From Mesorhizobium terrae (GTDB taxonomy: Bacteria > Pseudomonadota > Alphaproteobacteria > Rhizobiales > Rhizobiaceae): a stretch of 64,000 nucleotides of DNA. Below, piece after piece: positions 50,218 to 59,086 of this stretch. Both the position numbers and the translations under genes were made by a program. Each line of letters starts with the position of its first letter. The first letter of the stretch is position 1. The stretch covers positions 4,233,501-4,297,500 of the forward strand of contig NZ_CP044218.1 of the NCBI RefSeq assembly GCF_008727715.1. The letters run 5' to 3'. Below the pieces are notes generated by a model. The model was not told where the DNA came from. It saw nothing but the letters and a program-made list of their open reading frames with translations, and ran no database searches.

Positions 50218-50237
50218 CGTCGCGCGAAAGCGCGACG
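50218..50237. terminator. Bidirectional hairpin between convergent genes
   Basis: There is an 8-bp stem CGTCGCGC / GCGCGACG with a GAAA tetraloop, between the stops of the Lrp gene and the AlkD-like gene. Confidence 0.6.
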
Positions 50238-50251
50238 TTGAGCAAGCCGGT

Positions 50252-50956
50252 CTAGCTGCGCCTGGCCAGCCTCTCCAGCGTCTTCGGATTGGTCAATTCG
50301 CGCACGGCGTCCTTGCCGATCCAGCGTGCGGTCTTGTCGGGAGAAGCGGCCAGCTTCTCGGCCGTGGCAAGTGCCGGGCCATGCAGCGCCATCCGGCGCT
50401 TGCCGATCTCGCGCAGGGCCCAGTTGACGGCCTTCTTGACGAAGTTGCGGGGATCTCCCGCATGCGCCTCGATCAACGGCAGAAAAGCCTCGAAGGTGGC
50501 GTCCGGCTCCTTCTTGCGGTGCACCGACGCCCAGGCAATCATCGCGAAAGCGGCGCGGCGAACGAATTCGCGCTCGTCGGCCGCGAATTCGGCGATCAGC
50601 GGCTGCCAGTGGTCGGTGTCGACGAACAGGCTGGTAACGCCGTCGACAACATCCCAGGAATCGAAAGTCTCGGCCCAAGCCCTTGCGTCATCTATGGAAA
50701 AGCGCTTCGGGTCGACAGTTGAGCAGGCAATGAACTGCGCTTCGACGATACCGCTTTCCCATAGCTCGAAAGCCCGCTCGTGATTGCGTTTGATCTTCCT
50801 GGCAATGTCGCGCTGGGGACCGTGCGGAATACCGAGCGACCGCTCGATCCTGATGCCGAAACGCTGCATGCCCTGGCGTTTTTCCTCCGAGGCGAGCGTA
50901 TGCAGATGAGCGAGGATTTCGGCTGCGGTCGAGGCGGGAGAAAGAGGATCTGTCAT
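50252..50956 (-). CDS. AlkD-like DNA alkylation repair protein
   Basis: The protein has 234 residues from ATG 50956. It is a helical HEAT-repeat protein: SLGIPHGPQRDIARKIKRNHERAFELWESGIVEAQFIACSTVDP, DSWDVVDGVTSLFVDTD, EREFVRRAAFAMIAWASVHRK and PRNFVKKAVNWALREIGKRR. These are the marks of AlkD DNA glycosylases, which remove alkylated bases. It is transcribed with the small secreted protein upstream, whose stop lies 20 bases before this start. Confidence 0.88.
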   Translation of the reverse strand: MTDPLSPASTAAEILAHLHTLASEEKRQGMQRFGIRIERSLGIPHGPQRDIARKIKRNHERAFELWESGIVEAQFIACSTVDPKRFSIDDARAWAETFDSWDVVDGVTSLFVDTDHWQPLIAEFAADEREFVRRAAFAMIAWASVHRKKEPDATFEAFLPLIEAHAGDPRNFVKKAVNWALREIGKRRMALHGPALATAEKLAASPDKTARWIGKDAVRELTNPKTLERLARRS

Positions 50957-50976
50957 GGCTTTCCCGGATAAGCTTT

Positions 50977-51405
50977 TCAAAGGGGCTTCGATGGGTCGAA
51001 GGTAATCGTCATCTCTTTCCAGCTGTCGTATGGCGCCAATTCAACCAGTTTCGGAAAAGGCGAGCATTTCCGGATGGCCCGTATCGCGCTTTGAACAAGG
51101 GCCGCGCGTTTCTTGTCCTGTGGCGTCGCGACGATCCGAGGGGGGCCGACAACCGTGCCGTTGTCGTCGAGTTGGATGCGGACGGTTGCCTCGTGGCCGG
51201 CCAGTTCCGGCGTTTCCCGGACCAGTCCCTTGCGGTCGAGTTTCAGCCGAATGATGACGGCACCGATGCCGGAAGCATCGGCGGGAACAATCCAGCAGCG
51301 CACTATTTGACCGCGGACATAGTCGGCCGCGGTCTTCTGCGGGTCAGCGCCGGCGGGACCGGATGCGATGAGGAGCGCCGACAGCAGGAACGGCGCCCGG
51401 CGCAT
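50977..51405 (-). CDS. Small secreted TonB-box-like protein
   Basis: The protein has 142 residues from ATG 51405. A signal peptide (RRAPFLLSALLIASGPAGADP) precedes a domain with VRGQIVRCWIVPADASGIGAVIIRLKLDRKGLVRETPELAGHEATVRIQLDDNGTVVGPPRIV and RKCSPFPKLVELAPYDSWKEMTITFDP. This is like the cell-envelope integrity TolA/TonB C-terminal fold seen in rhizobial secreted proteins. The exact family is not certain. It starts 1 base after the dehydrogenase stop. Confidence 0.72.
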   Translation of the reverse strand: MRRAPFLLSALLIASGPAGADPQKTAADYVRGQIVRCWIVPADASGIGAVIIRLKLDRKGLVRETPELAGHEATVRIQLDDNGTVVGPPRIVATPQDKKRAALVQSAIRAIRKCSPFPKLVELAPYDSWKEMTITFDPSKPL

Positions 51406-51406
51406 G

Positions 51407-52276
51407 CTATTTCTCCAGGCGGGCAAGCAGCGAGGAGGTGTCCCAGCGGCTGCCGCCCATCGCCTGCACATCCTTGTAGAACTGGTCGACCAGTGCGGTG
51501 ACCGGCAGGCGCGCGCCATTGTTGTCCGCTTCGGCCAGGCAGATGCCCAGATCCTTGCGCATCCAGTCCACGGCGAAGCCGAAATCATATTTGCCGGCAT
51601 TCATCGTCTTGTGGCGGTTTTCCATCTGCCAGGAACCGGCCGCCCCCTTGGAGATGACCTCGACGACCTTTTCGATGTCGAGCCCGGCCTTCTTGCCGAA
51701 GTGGATGCCTTCGGCGAGGCCCTGGACCAGGCCGGCGATACAGATCTGGTTGATCATCTTGGTGAGCTGGCCGGCACCGGCCGGACCCATCAGCCCGACC
51801 ATGCGCGCGAAGGCGGAAATGACCGGGCTGGCCCGCTCGAAAACATCCTCGGCGCCGCCGACCATGACGGTGAGCACGCCGTTTTCGGCACCGGCCTGGC
51901 CGCCCGAAACCGGCGCGTCGAGGAAGGAAAAGCCGCGCTTCTCGGCTTCGGCGGCGAGCTCACGCGCGACTTCGGCGGACGCCGTCGTATTGTCGATGAA
52001 GACGGAGCCCTTCTTCATGGCATGGAAGGCGCCGTCGGGCCCGATGGTGATGGAACGCAGGTCGTCGTCGTTGCCGACGCAGGAAAAGACGAAGTCCTTG
52101 CCTTCGGCGGCCTGTCTCGGGGTGAGGGCGACATTGCCGCCATGCTGGGCGGCCCACTTCTCGGCCTTGGCGGTGGTGCGGTTATAGACGGTGACGTCGT
52201 GGCCGCCCTTGTTCTTCAGGTGCCCGGCCATCGGATAGCCCATCACGCCGAGACCCAGATATGCCACCGCTGCCAT
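51407..52276 (-). CDS. 3-hydroxyisobutyrate dehydrogenase-like oxidoreductase
   Basis: This 289-residue protein is a beta-hydroxyacid dehydrogenase. It has an N-terminal Rossmann fold with VAYLGLGVMGYPMAGHLKNKG, VFIDNTTASAEVARELA and the substrate motif FLDAPVSGGQAGAENG. The catalytic Lys is in GAGQLTKMINQ, followed by DFGFAVDWMRKDLGICLAEA. It would oxidise 3-hydroxyisobutyrate (valine breakdown), tartronate or a related acid. The substrate cannot be fixed from the sequence. Confidence 0.92.
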   Translation of the reverse strand: MAAVAYLGLGVMGYPMAGHLKNKGGHDVTVYNRTTAKAEKWAAQHGGNVALTPRQAAEGKDFVFSCVGNDDDLRSITIGPDGAFHAMKKGSVFIDNTTASAEVARELAAEAEKRGFSFLDAPVSGGQAGAENGVLTVMVGGAEDVFERASPVISAFARMVGLMGPAGAGQLTKMINQICIAGLVQGLAEGIHFGKKAGLDIEKVVEVISKGAAGSWQMENRHKTMNAGKYDFGFAVDWMRKDLGICLAEADNNGARLPVTALVDQFYKDVQAMGGSRWDTSSLLARLEK

Positions 52277-52313
52277 GCCGAAAATCCCTTCAAATCGCTG
52301 CGGCGGCAGTCTT

Positions 52314-52418
52314 AGCGCATCGGCCCGAAAATCGGAATCGATTTTCGGTAAGCACGATGCGCAGCTTCAAAGTGCTGGAGCGTCCTTTGCGCGTCCGAAT
52401 GGACGCGCGGCGCTCTAG
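52314..52418 (-). repeat. RIME-like intergenic repeat, copy 1
   Basis: About 105 bases match the inverse complement of 58918-59023 with few changes. Two hairpin parts are evident: CCGAAAATCGGAATCGATTTTCGG-type and the GCGCGTCC / GGACGCGC pair. Such elements (Rhizobium-specific intergenic mosaic elements and relatives) are scattered through Mesorhizobium and Rhizobium chromosomes. The copy lies between the dehydrogenase start and the permease stop. Confidence 0.8.
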
Positions 52419-52476
52419 CCGATTGCGGCGCGCTTGGGCAATTCATGGCTTGGTCCAGCCGGCAAACGCGGCCGGG

Positions 52477-53298
52477 TCAGCGATGCAGATGGCGGGTGAT
52501 GCGCCGCTCGATCCATTCGATGCAATGCCGCAGCGCCTCGACCATGATGAGATAGAAGATGGCCGCCCAGATATAGGCCTGGAAGTCGAAGGTGCGCGAA
52601 TAGGTCAGGCGGGTGATGCCCATCAGGTCGTAGACGGTGATGATGGCGACGATGGCCGAACCCTTGATCATCAGGATGACTTCGTTGCCATAGGGGCGCA
52701 GCGCCACGATCAGAGCCTGCGGCAGGATGATCTTGCGCAGCGTCTGCAGCTTGTGCAGCCCCAGCGAAGACGCGCCTTCCCACTGGCCCTTTGGCACGCT
52801 TTCGATGGCGCCGCGCAGGATTTCGGCCTGATAGGCGGCGGTGTTCAGCGAAAAGGCGAAGATCGCGCAGTTGAAAGCATCGCGGAAGAAACTCCACAGT
52901 CCGACCATCTCAAGCTGCGGACGGAAGGAGCCGAGACCGTAATAGATAAGGAAGGTCTGGGCGAGCAGCGGCGTGCCGCGGAAGAAATAGACATAGGCGT
53001 AGGCGAAGCCAGAGAGGATCGGGTTCTTCGACATGCGCGCATAGGTGATCGGAATGGACAGCAGCGCGCCAAGGACGATCGATATCGCGACCAGGGTCAG
53101 CGTGACTTCGATGCCCGACAGATAGCTCGGCCCGTATTTCTTGATCAGCTCCGGGTTCCATGACGCGACAAGGAACCAGACGAGACCGAGGCCAAGCAGC
53201 GCCCATAGCGCCAGGAGCACATGGCCGGTGATGCGGGCCTTGGTCCAGCCGGGCGCCGGCTCCGCCGGTTTTTCGACGATGGCTGTTGCGGTGCTCAT
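52477..53298 (-). CDS. Polar amino-acid ABC transporter permease
   Basis: The protein has 273 residues. Five to six membrane helices and the EAA-type loop AAYQAEILRGAIESVPKGQWEGASSLGLHKLQTLRKIILPQALIVALRPYGNEV mark a HisM/HisQ permease. The N-terminus has an extra cytoplasmic stretch and a helix. Its ATG overlaps the stop of the other permease gene. The pair forms a heterodimeric channel for a polar or basic amino acid. The gene for the ATPase is not in the window. Confidence 0.93.
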   Translation of the reverse strand: MSTATAIVEKPAEPAPGWTKARITGHVLLALWALLGLGLVWFLVASWNPELIKKYGPSYLSGIEVTLTLVAISIVLGALLSIPITYARMSKNPILSGFAYAYVYFFRGTPLLAQTFLIYYGLGSFRPQLEMVGLWSFFRDAFNCAIFAFSLNTAAYQAEILRGAIESVPKGQWEGASSLGLHKLQTLRKIILPQALIVALRPYGNEVILMIKGSAIVAIITVYDLMGITRLTYSRTFDFQAYIWAAIFYLIMVEALRHCIEWIERRITRHLHR

Positions 53299-54008
53299 CG
53301 ATTTGCCTCCCGGCGACCGACGGCGCGCTCAATGGCGTTGATGCCGAAGGAGGAGATGATGGCGAGCACGAGATAGATCAGCGCCGCATAACCGAAGAAC
53401 AGGAAGGCGTGCTTGGTGACACGCGCGGCGACGCCTGCCTGGCGCAGAATGTCGGGGAGGCCGACGGCGGACACCAGCGCGGTGTCCTTGAGCAGGATCA
53501 GCCACAGATTGGCGAGGCCGGGCAGGGCGATACGGATCAATTGTGGCAGCACCACGAGACGCATGGTCTGGCCGCTGGTGAGGCCTACCGCGAAACCGCC
53601 TTCATACTGCCCCTTGGGAATGGCGCGGAAGGCGGAGAGGAAAACTTCGCTGGCGTAAGACGAGAAGACGACGCCGAGCGCGATCATGCCGGAGACGAAG
53701 GCGTTCACCTCGACGGTGCCGGTGGGGTCGAACAACTGGACCAGCTTCTGCAGCGCGATCTGGGCGCCGAAGAAGACCAGGAACAGGGTCAACAGTTCCG
53801 GCAGGCCGCGGAAGATGGTGGTGTAGACATTGCCGGCCAGCCGCAGCGACGGGTCCTTGGATTGTTTGGCCAGGGCAATGAGGAAGCCGATGACGAGACC
53901 GACGGGCAAGGTAGCCGCCGCAAGCGAGATCGTGATCAGAACGCCATAGGCGATTTGTTTGGACCAGCCATCTGGTCCCCAGCTAAGAAGCGTCCATACG
54001 CTTTCCAT
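53295..54008 (-). CDS. Polar amino-acid ABC transporter permease (second subunit)
   Basis: The protein has 237 residues from ATG 54008 (a start at 54056 gives 16 unusual residues). It has the HisQ-type layout: QIAYGVLITISLAAATLPVGLVIGFLIALAK, TIFRGLPELLTLFLVFFGAQ and the loop YASEVFLSAFRAIPKGQYEGGFAVGLTSGQTMRLVVLPQLIRIALPGLANLWLILLKDTALVSAVGL. It is separated from the binding-protein gene by a terminator-like hairpin, so it is probably expressed at a lower level. Confidence 0.93.
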   Translation of the reverse strand: MESVWTLLSWGPDGWSKQIAYGVLITISLAAATLPVGLVIGFLIALAKQSKDPSLRLAGNVYTTIFRGLPELLTLFLVFFGAQIALQKLVQLFDPTGTVEVNAFVSGMIALGVVFSSYASEVFLSAFRAIPKGQYEGGFAVGLTSGQTMRLVVLPQLIRIALPGLANLWLILLKDTALVSAVGLPDILRQAGVAARVTKHAFLFFGYAALIYLVLAIISSFGINAIERAVGRREANR

Positions 54009-54076
54009 GCGCCCGCCTGTCCCCATCCTCGTTAGACATGCCGTGTTCGTCCCCATGACACGGCTTGATCTGGCAA

Positions 54077-54101
54077 GAAAGGCGGGAAATTCCCGCCTTT
54101 C
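54077..54101 (-). terminator. Attenuator-like hairpin between binding protein and permease genes
   Basis: There is a perfect 11-bp stem GAAAGGCGGGA / TCCCGCCTTTC with a 3-base loop, 20 bases after the binding-protein stop. Such hairpins stabilise the upstream mRNA and reduce readthrough to permeases, giving excess binding protein. Confidence 0.65.
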
Positions 54102-54120
54102 GCCGTTTCAACAATAAGTC

Positions 54121-54906
54121 TTAGGATTCCGAACCGTAGACGTCGAACTTGAAGTACTTGGCGTTGATTTCCTTGTATTTGCCATTGGCGCGGATGGCCT
54201 TGATGGCGGCGTTCAGCTTGTCCTTGAGTTCGGTGTCGCCCTTGCGCACGGCGATGCCGGCGCCTTCGCCGAAGATTTCGGGGGGCTGTGGCGAGGGCTG
54301 GCCGAGCAGCTTGCAGCAGGCGCCATCCGGCGTCGCCAGCCACTGGCTGAGCACCACAATGTCGTCCTCGACCGCGTCGAGGCGGCCATTGGCGAGGTCG
54401 AGCTGATACTCCTGCGCGGTCGGGTAAGGCTTCACCGTCGAATCGGTATAGGTCTTCGAGGCGTAGTTGAAATGGGTGGTCGAGGACTGCACGCCGACCG
54501 ACTTGCCGGCGAGATCTGCCTTAGCCACGCCCTTGACCGTGCTGTCCTTCGGCACCGCGAGGGCCGAGGGCGTGTTGTAGTACTTGTTGGAGAAGTCGAC
54601 CTTTTCCTTGCGTTCCGGGGTGATCGACATGGAGGCGACGATGGCGTCGAACTTGCCGGCCTGCAGCGCCGGGATGATGCCATCCCAGTCCTGGGCGATG
54701 AATTCGCACTTCACCTTCATCTCGTCGCAGAGCGCCTGGGCGATGTCGATGTCGAAACCGACGAGCTTGCCGTCGGAGGTGAGGTTGTTGAAGGGGGGGT
54801 AGGCGCCTTCGGTGCCGATCTTGACGACCTTCTCCTGGGCCTGGGCTGCGCCAAGGGCCAGCACCATGGCCGACGTGGCGAGCGCGATACGCATTGCAAT
54901 ACGCAT
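54121..54906 (-). CDS. Amino-acid ABC transporter substrate-binding protein
   Basis: The protein has 261 residues from ATG 54906. A signal peptide (MRIALATSAMVLALGAAQAQE) is followed by the SBP_bac_3 fold: VVKIGTEGAYPPFNNLTSDGKLVGFDIDIAQALCDEMKVKCEFIAQDWDGIIPALQAGKFDAIVASMSITPERKEKVDFSNKYYNTPSALAV. This resembles HisJ/ArgT-type proteins for basic or polar amino acids. Two Cys (PDGACCKLL) lie in the middle. RBS GAGAGG is present. It heads the operon. Confidence 0.93.
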   Translation of the reverse strand: MRIAMRIALATSAMVLALGAAQAQEKVVKIGTEGAYPPFNNLTSDGKLVGFDIDIAQALCDEMKVKCEFIAQDWDGIIPALQAGKFDAIVASMSITPERKEKVDFSNKYYNTPSALAVPKDSTVKGVAKADLAGKSVGVQSSTTHFNYASKTYTDSTVKPYPTAQEYQLDLANGRLDAVEDDIVVLSQWLATPDGACCKLLGQPSPQPPEIFGEGAGIAVRKGDTELKDKLNAAIKAIRANGKYKEINAKYFKFDVYGSES

Positions 54907-55104
54907 GATGATCCTCTCTGTTGGTCTCGGCCGTTCTGACAACGGCTCGTTGGGGCGAGTTTCTTATCGCCCGCTGGCCGGATAGTGGAACTTTTTCGCA
55001 AGTGAAAGCAACTGCAAAACCGCCGACAAAGCTTTTCAGCCTCGGCAAAATTACGTGAGTTTTAGGCATATCGCAGGGGAAGCTTGCCGGCCGGCGGACG
55101 TCTT

Positions 55105-55614
55105 TCAGGCGGCCAGACCCGTCTGCCGTTCGACGAAGTCGGCTATCGCGGCGACGTCGTTCAAATCGAAGACAGGCAGCGTCTCGCCGGCTTGCGGATG
55201 GTCGGCGGCGACGGCGACGATGCTGGGGTCCGACGGCGCCAGCGGTGCGCAGTCCTTGGCCTCCAGCCGGCGCGCCTCGATCTTCAGATGGCTTTCGCGC
55301 TTGTAGCCTTCGACGATGACGATGTCGGCCGGCGCCAGCCTCGCCAGTATATCGGAAAGCTTCGGCTCGTCCTCGCCGCGCAATTCGTGCATCAACGCCC
55401 AGCGCCGCCCCGAAACGATGGCGACTTCGGTGGCGCCGGCCTGGCGATGGCGGAACGAATCGGCGCCTTCCTTGTCGATGTCGAATTCGTGGTGGGCGTG
55501 CTTGACGGTGGAGACGCGCCGGCCGCGCCGCACCAGTTCGGCTACAAGCTTCTCGGTCAGGGTCGTCTTGCCGGAATTCTTCCAGCCGGTGATGCCGAAG
55601 ACGCGGTTGTTCAT
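55105..55614 (-). CDS. mobB: Molybdopterin-guanine dinucleotide biosynthesis protein MobB
   Basis: The protein has 169 residues from ATG 55614, which overlaps the mobA stop by 4 bases. This GTP-binding adaptor has P-loop FGITGWKNSGKTTLTEKLV, VKHAHHEFDIDKEGADSFRHRQAGA, then IVIVEGYKRESHLKIEARR. It helps MobA insert GMP into molybdopterin. It is the last gene of the minus-strand cofactor cluster. Confidence 0.93.
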   Translation of the reverse strand: MNNRVFGITGWKNSGKTTLTEKLVAELVRRGRRVSTVKHAHHEFDIDKEGADSFRHRQAGATEVAIVSGRRWALMHELRGEDEPKLSDILARLAPADIVIVEGYKRESHLKIEARRLEAKDCAPLAPSDPSIVAVAADHPQAGETLPVFDLNDVAAIADFVERQTGLAA

Positions 55615-56240
55615 GCCGGAAGCTCTTGCAGGATACGCTCCGCCTCCACGAGGTCGGCGGGTGTGTTGATGTTGAAGAACGGGTCGAGCGTGCCGTGGCG
55701 CAACGGCGCCAGCGGGAATTCGACCTCGACGAAGCGGTGGCGTTCGATGAAGGACAGCACTCGCCGGTTGCCTTCCTCGACCAGGAAATGCCGCAGCGGC
55801 TCGCGCAGCGCCAGCGGCCACAGTGCAAAGGTCGGGTGCGGCCGGCCGGACGAGCGCGCCATGGCAATGGTTCCGGCCTCCGCGGCGGCTTCGCTCAGGC
55901 CGACGACCAAGGTTTCGGGGAAGAACGGCGTGTCAGCGGCGACGGTGACGATCGCGCGGCAGTTGGTCTCGGCCGCCGCCCATTCCAGGCCGGTCAGCAC
56001 GCCGGCGAGGGGGCCCGGAAAACCGGCGACGCTGTCGGGCAGGATGGGAGCGTCGAAATCCGCGAAGCGGGCCGGGTCGCCATTGGCGTTGAGGGCGAAG
56101 CGGCCGACCTGGGGCTTGAGCCGCGCCGTGACGCGCTCGAGCACGGAGTGGCGGGCGAGCGGCAACAGGCCCTTGTCGCCGCCGCCCATGCGGCTCGACA
56201 GGCCTCCGGCCAGGATAACGCCCGCAATCTCCGCATTCAT
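55611..56240 (-). CDS. mobA: Molybdenum cofactor guanylyltransferase MobA
   Basis: The protein has 209 residues from ATG 56240. The nucleotidyltransferase motif is AGVILAGGLSSRMGGGDKGLLPL, then VTARLKPQVGRFALNANGDPARF, the GPLAGVLTGLEWA block, IVTVAADTPFFPETL, and FFNINTPADLVEAE at the end. It attaches GMP to molybdopterin for DMSO-reductase-family enzymes. It is translationally coupled to mobB. Confidence 0.94.
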   Translation of the reverse strand: MNAEIAGVILAGGLSSRMGGGDKGLLPLARHSVLERVTARLKPQVGRFALNANGDPARFADFDAPILPDSVAGFPGPLAGVLTGLEWAAAETNCRAIVTVAADTPFFPETLVVGLSEAAAEAGTIAMARSSGRPHPTFALWPLALREPLRHFLVEEGNRRVLSFIERHRFVEVEFPLAPLRHGTLDPFFNINTPADLVEAERILQELPA

Positions 56241-56296
56241 CGTATCGATCTCCCCTGCCGCGGCGGACTGCATTCCAGCCGCCACCCGCCTTCAGC

Positions 56297-57217
56297 CTAT
56301 ATGCCGTCCGGCTCCATGGCCGGTCCAGTGCTTTCGGCGGCAATGCGGTGCTTGCCGGCGACACGCTCGCGATAGAGCGTGTAGAGGCCGGAGGCGACGA
56401 CGATGGCCGAACCGGCCAGCATGGTCGCATCGGGAACATCGCCGAAGACGAGGAGACCGAGCAGCAGCGACCACAGCAGCGCCGTGTAGCGATAGGGGGC
56501 GATGAAGGAGATGTCGCCGGCGCGCATCGACAGGATGACGAACTGATAGCCGATCAGCAACAGGCCGGCGGCAAGCACGAGCAACACAAGATCTGCCGTC
56601 GTCATCGGCGTCCAGCCACCCATGGGGGCAAGCAGGACGCCGCCGAGCAGGGTGATGACGACCGCCGTGGAGGTGGAGACCAGCATGGTCGGGATCTCGA
56701 CCGGGATCTTGCGGGTGACGAGGTCGCGCACGGCGCAGCAGGCGACGCTGGCCAGCGCCAGTAGCGAATAGACGCTGAAACCCTCGAAACCCGGGCGCAC
56801 GACAACCAGCACGCCGAGAAAGCCGATCAGGATGGCGAGCCAGCGGCGCCAGCCGACGCCCTCGCCGAAGACCAGGGCAGCGCCCATGGTGACGGCGAGC
56901 GGCAGCGCCTGCATCACCGCCGAGACATTGGCGAGCGGCAGGTGGACGAGTGCGAGGAGAAAACTCACCGTGCCGCCGGCCTCGGCCAGCGCGCGCAGGG
57001 CAACCAGCGGGTGCAGCACCAGATGCGGAGCGGCGAGCGCGCCGCGCCGCCAGGCCAGCACCGCGATCAGTGCGGAAGCGAAGACGCCGCGCACCAGCAT
57101 GACCTGCGCCATGTTCATCGAGGCCGAGGCGTGTTTGGTGATGGCGTCGTTGAAGGCAAAGCCGACCATCGCCACAACCATGTAGAGCGCGCCACGGAGG
57201 TTGGGCGAGAGAGGCAA
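56297..57217 (-). CDS. EamA/DMT-superfamily transporter
   Basis: The protein has 306 residues with ten hydrophobic helices in two EamA repeats (LRGALYMVVAMVGFAFNDAITKHASASMNMAQVMLVRGVFASALIAVLAW, ... TMLVSTSTAVVITLLGGVLLAPMGGWTPM, ... FGDVPDATMLAGSAIVVASGLYTLYRERVAGK). It is probably a drug or metabolite exporter. It lies between moaA and mobA on the same strand; a link with molybdopterin metabolism is possible but not supported by sequence. Confidence 0.92.
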   Translation of the reverse strand: MPLSPNLRGALYMVVAMVGFAFNDAITKHASASMNMAQVMLVRGVFASALIAVLAWRRGALAAPHLVLHPLVALRALAEAGGTVSFLLALVHLPLANVSAVMQALPLAVTMGAALVFGEGVGWRRWLAILIGFLGVLVVVRPGFEGFSVYSLLALASVACCAVRDLVTRKIPVEIPTMLVSTSTAVVITLLGGVLLAPMGGWTPMTTADLVLLVLAAGLLLIGYQFVILSMRAGDISFIAPYRYTALLWSLLLGLLVFGDVPDATMLAGSAIVVASGLYTLYRERVAGKHRIAAESTGPAMEPDGI

Positions 57218-57371
57218 GGGCGTTTCCTGTCAGGCGTTCGAGCAAAGCCGTACCACCGACGCGCGAAACTGCAACGGTCAAGCGCTGGGCCAGCACCAGG
57301 AAGTTGTTCGGAAAACTCCGCTTCCGTGTCGGAATTGGTCGTCTTGGAGCGGTTCGGCCACGATCGGCCGA

Positions 57372-58367
57372 TCAGCCCCCGGTGACGCTCATGTGGCGGG
57401 CCACGGCCGGCCGGCTGCTGCGGCGGTCGATGATGAAATCGTGGCCCTTCGGCTTGCGGCCGATCGCCTCGTCGATGGCATTCGAAACCAGCTCGTTGCC
57501 CTCGGAAGCGCGCAGCGGCGCGCGCAGGTCGGCGGCATCCTCCTGGCCTAGGCACATATAAAGCGTGCCGGTGCAGGTCAGCCGGACGCGGTTGCAGCTT
57601 TCGCAGAAATTATGCGTCATCGGCGTGATGAAGCCGAGCCGGCCGCCGGTTTCGGCGACCTCGACATAACGTGCCGGGCCGCCGGTCTTGTAGGCAATGT
57701 CGTTGAGCGTGAAGCTGCGCTCCAGTTCTGCGCGCACCAGCGACAATGGCAGATACTGGTCGGTGCGGTCAGCCTCGATCTCGCCCATCGGCATGGTCTC
57801 GATCAGCGTCAGGTCCATGCCGCGGCCATGCGCCCAACGCAGCATCTGCGGTATCTCTACGTCGTTGAAGCCCTTCAGCGCGACCGCGTTCAGCTTGACT
57901 TCGAGGCCGGCGGCCTGGGCGGCATCGATGCCGGCCATCACCTTGTCGAGATGACCCCAGCGCGTGATGGAATGGAACTTGTCGGCATCGAGCGTGTCCA
58001 GCGACACGTTGATGCGCCGCACGCCGCAATCGGCCAATTCGCCGGCGAAACGGGCAAGCTGCGAGCCGTTGGTGGTCAGGGTCAGTTCTTCGAGGGCGCC
58101 GCTCTTCAGATGGCGCGACAGTTCGCGCACCAGGTGCATGATGTTCTTGCGCACCAGCGGCTCGCCGCCGGTCAGGCGCAGCTTGCGCACGCCCTTCTCG
58201 ATGAAGACGGTGCAGAGCCGGTCGAGTTCTTCCAGCGTCAGAAGGTCTTTCTTCGGCAGGAAGGCCATGTCCTCGGCCATGCAGTAGACGCAACGGAAAT
58301 CGCAGCGGTCGGTGACCGACACGCGCAGATAGCTGATGGTGCGACCGAACGGGTCGATCATGTTCAT
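57372..58367 (-). CDS. moaA: GTP 3',8-cyclase MoaA
   Basis: The protein has 331 residues. It performs the first step of molybdopterin synthesis. The radical SAM cluster motif is CDFRCVYC (residues about 22-29), with [13 protein letters not shown]. The second 4Fe-4S cluster has [18 protein letters not shown]. The C-terminal GG needed for activity is present (SVTGG). It starts the minus-strand cofactor cluster; the EamA gene is 155 bases downstream. Confidence 0.96.
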   Translation of the reverse strand: MNMIDPFGRTISYLRVSVTDRCDFRCVYCMAEDMAFLPKKDLLTLEELDRLCTVFIEKGVRKLRLTGGEPLVRKNIMHLVRELSRHLKSGALEELTLTTNGSQLARFAGELADCGVRRINVSLDTLDADKFHSITRWGHLDKVMAGIDAAQAAGLEVKLNAVALKGFNDVEIPQMLRWAHGRGMDLTLIETMPMGEIEADRTDQYLPLSLVRAELERSFTLNDIAYKTGGPARYVEVAETGGRLGFITPMTHNFCESCNRVRLTCTGTLYMCLGQEDAADLRAPLRASEGNELVSNAIDEAIGRKPKGHDFIIDRRSSRPAVARHMSVTGG

Positions 58368-58566
58368 GCGGCAGTTCCGTTACTCGGAGCCGAAGCGCGG
58401 CCCGCTATAACCATCTATGTGATACGAAGTTGCTTGTCGTTCAAGATCGCCGATCTTGGCTTTTCGTCCGATGCGGGGAACGACACAATGTGTCGAATGC
58501 GCGAAACAGCTTTCCCAAGAGCGGTCATGCGGCGTAGGAAGGCGAATTATCGCAAAGGAAGTCACG

Positions 58567-58920
58567 ATGTCGGCACCAAAGGAATTGAGGGTCTCGAAGG
58601 ACCGCAGGCTGCTGACGGTGACTTTTCCGGACCACCGGCCGTTTGAACTGCCGGCCGAACTGCTGCGGGTGCTGTCGCCGTCGGCCGAGGTGCAGGGCCA
58701 TTCGCCAGAGCAACGGGTGACGGTGCCCGGCAAGCGCGACGTGGCCATCCTCAAGATCGAGCCGGTTGGCAATTATGCGGTGCGCATCACTTTCGACGAT
58801 TTCCACGACACCGGCATCTTCACCTGGAACTACCTGCATACGCTGGGCCACGAAATGGACAGCCGGTGGCAGGGGTATCTGGACGAATTGTCGGAAAAGG
58901 GACTGAGCCGGGATCGTTAG
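58567..58920 (+). CDS. DUF971 family protein
   Basis: The protein has 117 residues from ATG 58567. The pattern KELRVSKDRRLLTVTFPDHRPFELPAELLRVLSPSAEVQGH, then VAILKIEPVGNYAVRITFDDFHDTGIFTWNYLHTLG, is the DUF971 (gamma-butyrobetaine hydroxylase N-terminal-like) domain. Such proteins are linked to iron-sulfur or MRP/ApbC functions. It diverges from moaA with a 199-bp gap. Its stop lies in the edge of the repeat. Confidence 0.93.
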   Translation: MSAPKELRVSKDRRLLTVTFPDHRPFELPAELLRVLSPSAEVQGHSPEQRVTVPGKRDVAILKIEPVGNYAVRITFDDFHDTGIFTWNYLHTLGHEMDSRWQGYLDELSEKGLSRDR

Positions 58921-59023
58921 AGCGCCGCGCGTCCATTCGGACGCGCAAAGGACGCTCTAACACTTTGAATTTGCGCATCGTGCTTACCGAAAATCGATTC
59001 CGATTTTCGGGCCGATGCGTTAG
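58918..59023 (+). repeat. RIME-like intergenic repeat, copy 2
   Basis: This is the inverted partner of 52314-52418. It begins at the stop codon of the DUF971 gene, carries the GCGCGTCC / GGACGCGC hairpin and then the CCGAAAATCG / CGATTTTCGG pair. It may act as a terminator or mRNA-stability element for the DUF971 gene. Confidence 0.8.
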
Positions 59024-59086
59024 CCGGGCTTCGTCGTCAAACTGTTACATGGTTGCGTTAGCCGGCGGGCAGCAAGGATGAGGGCG

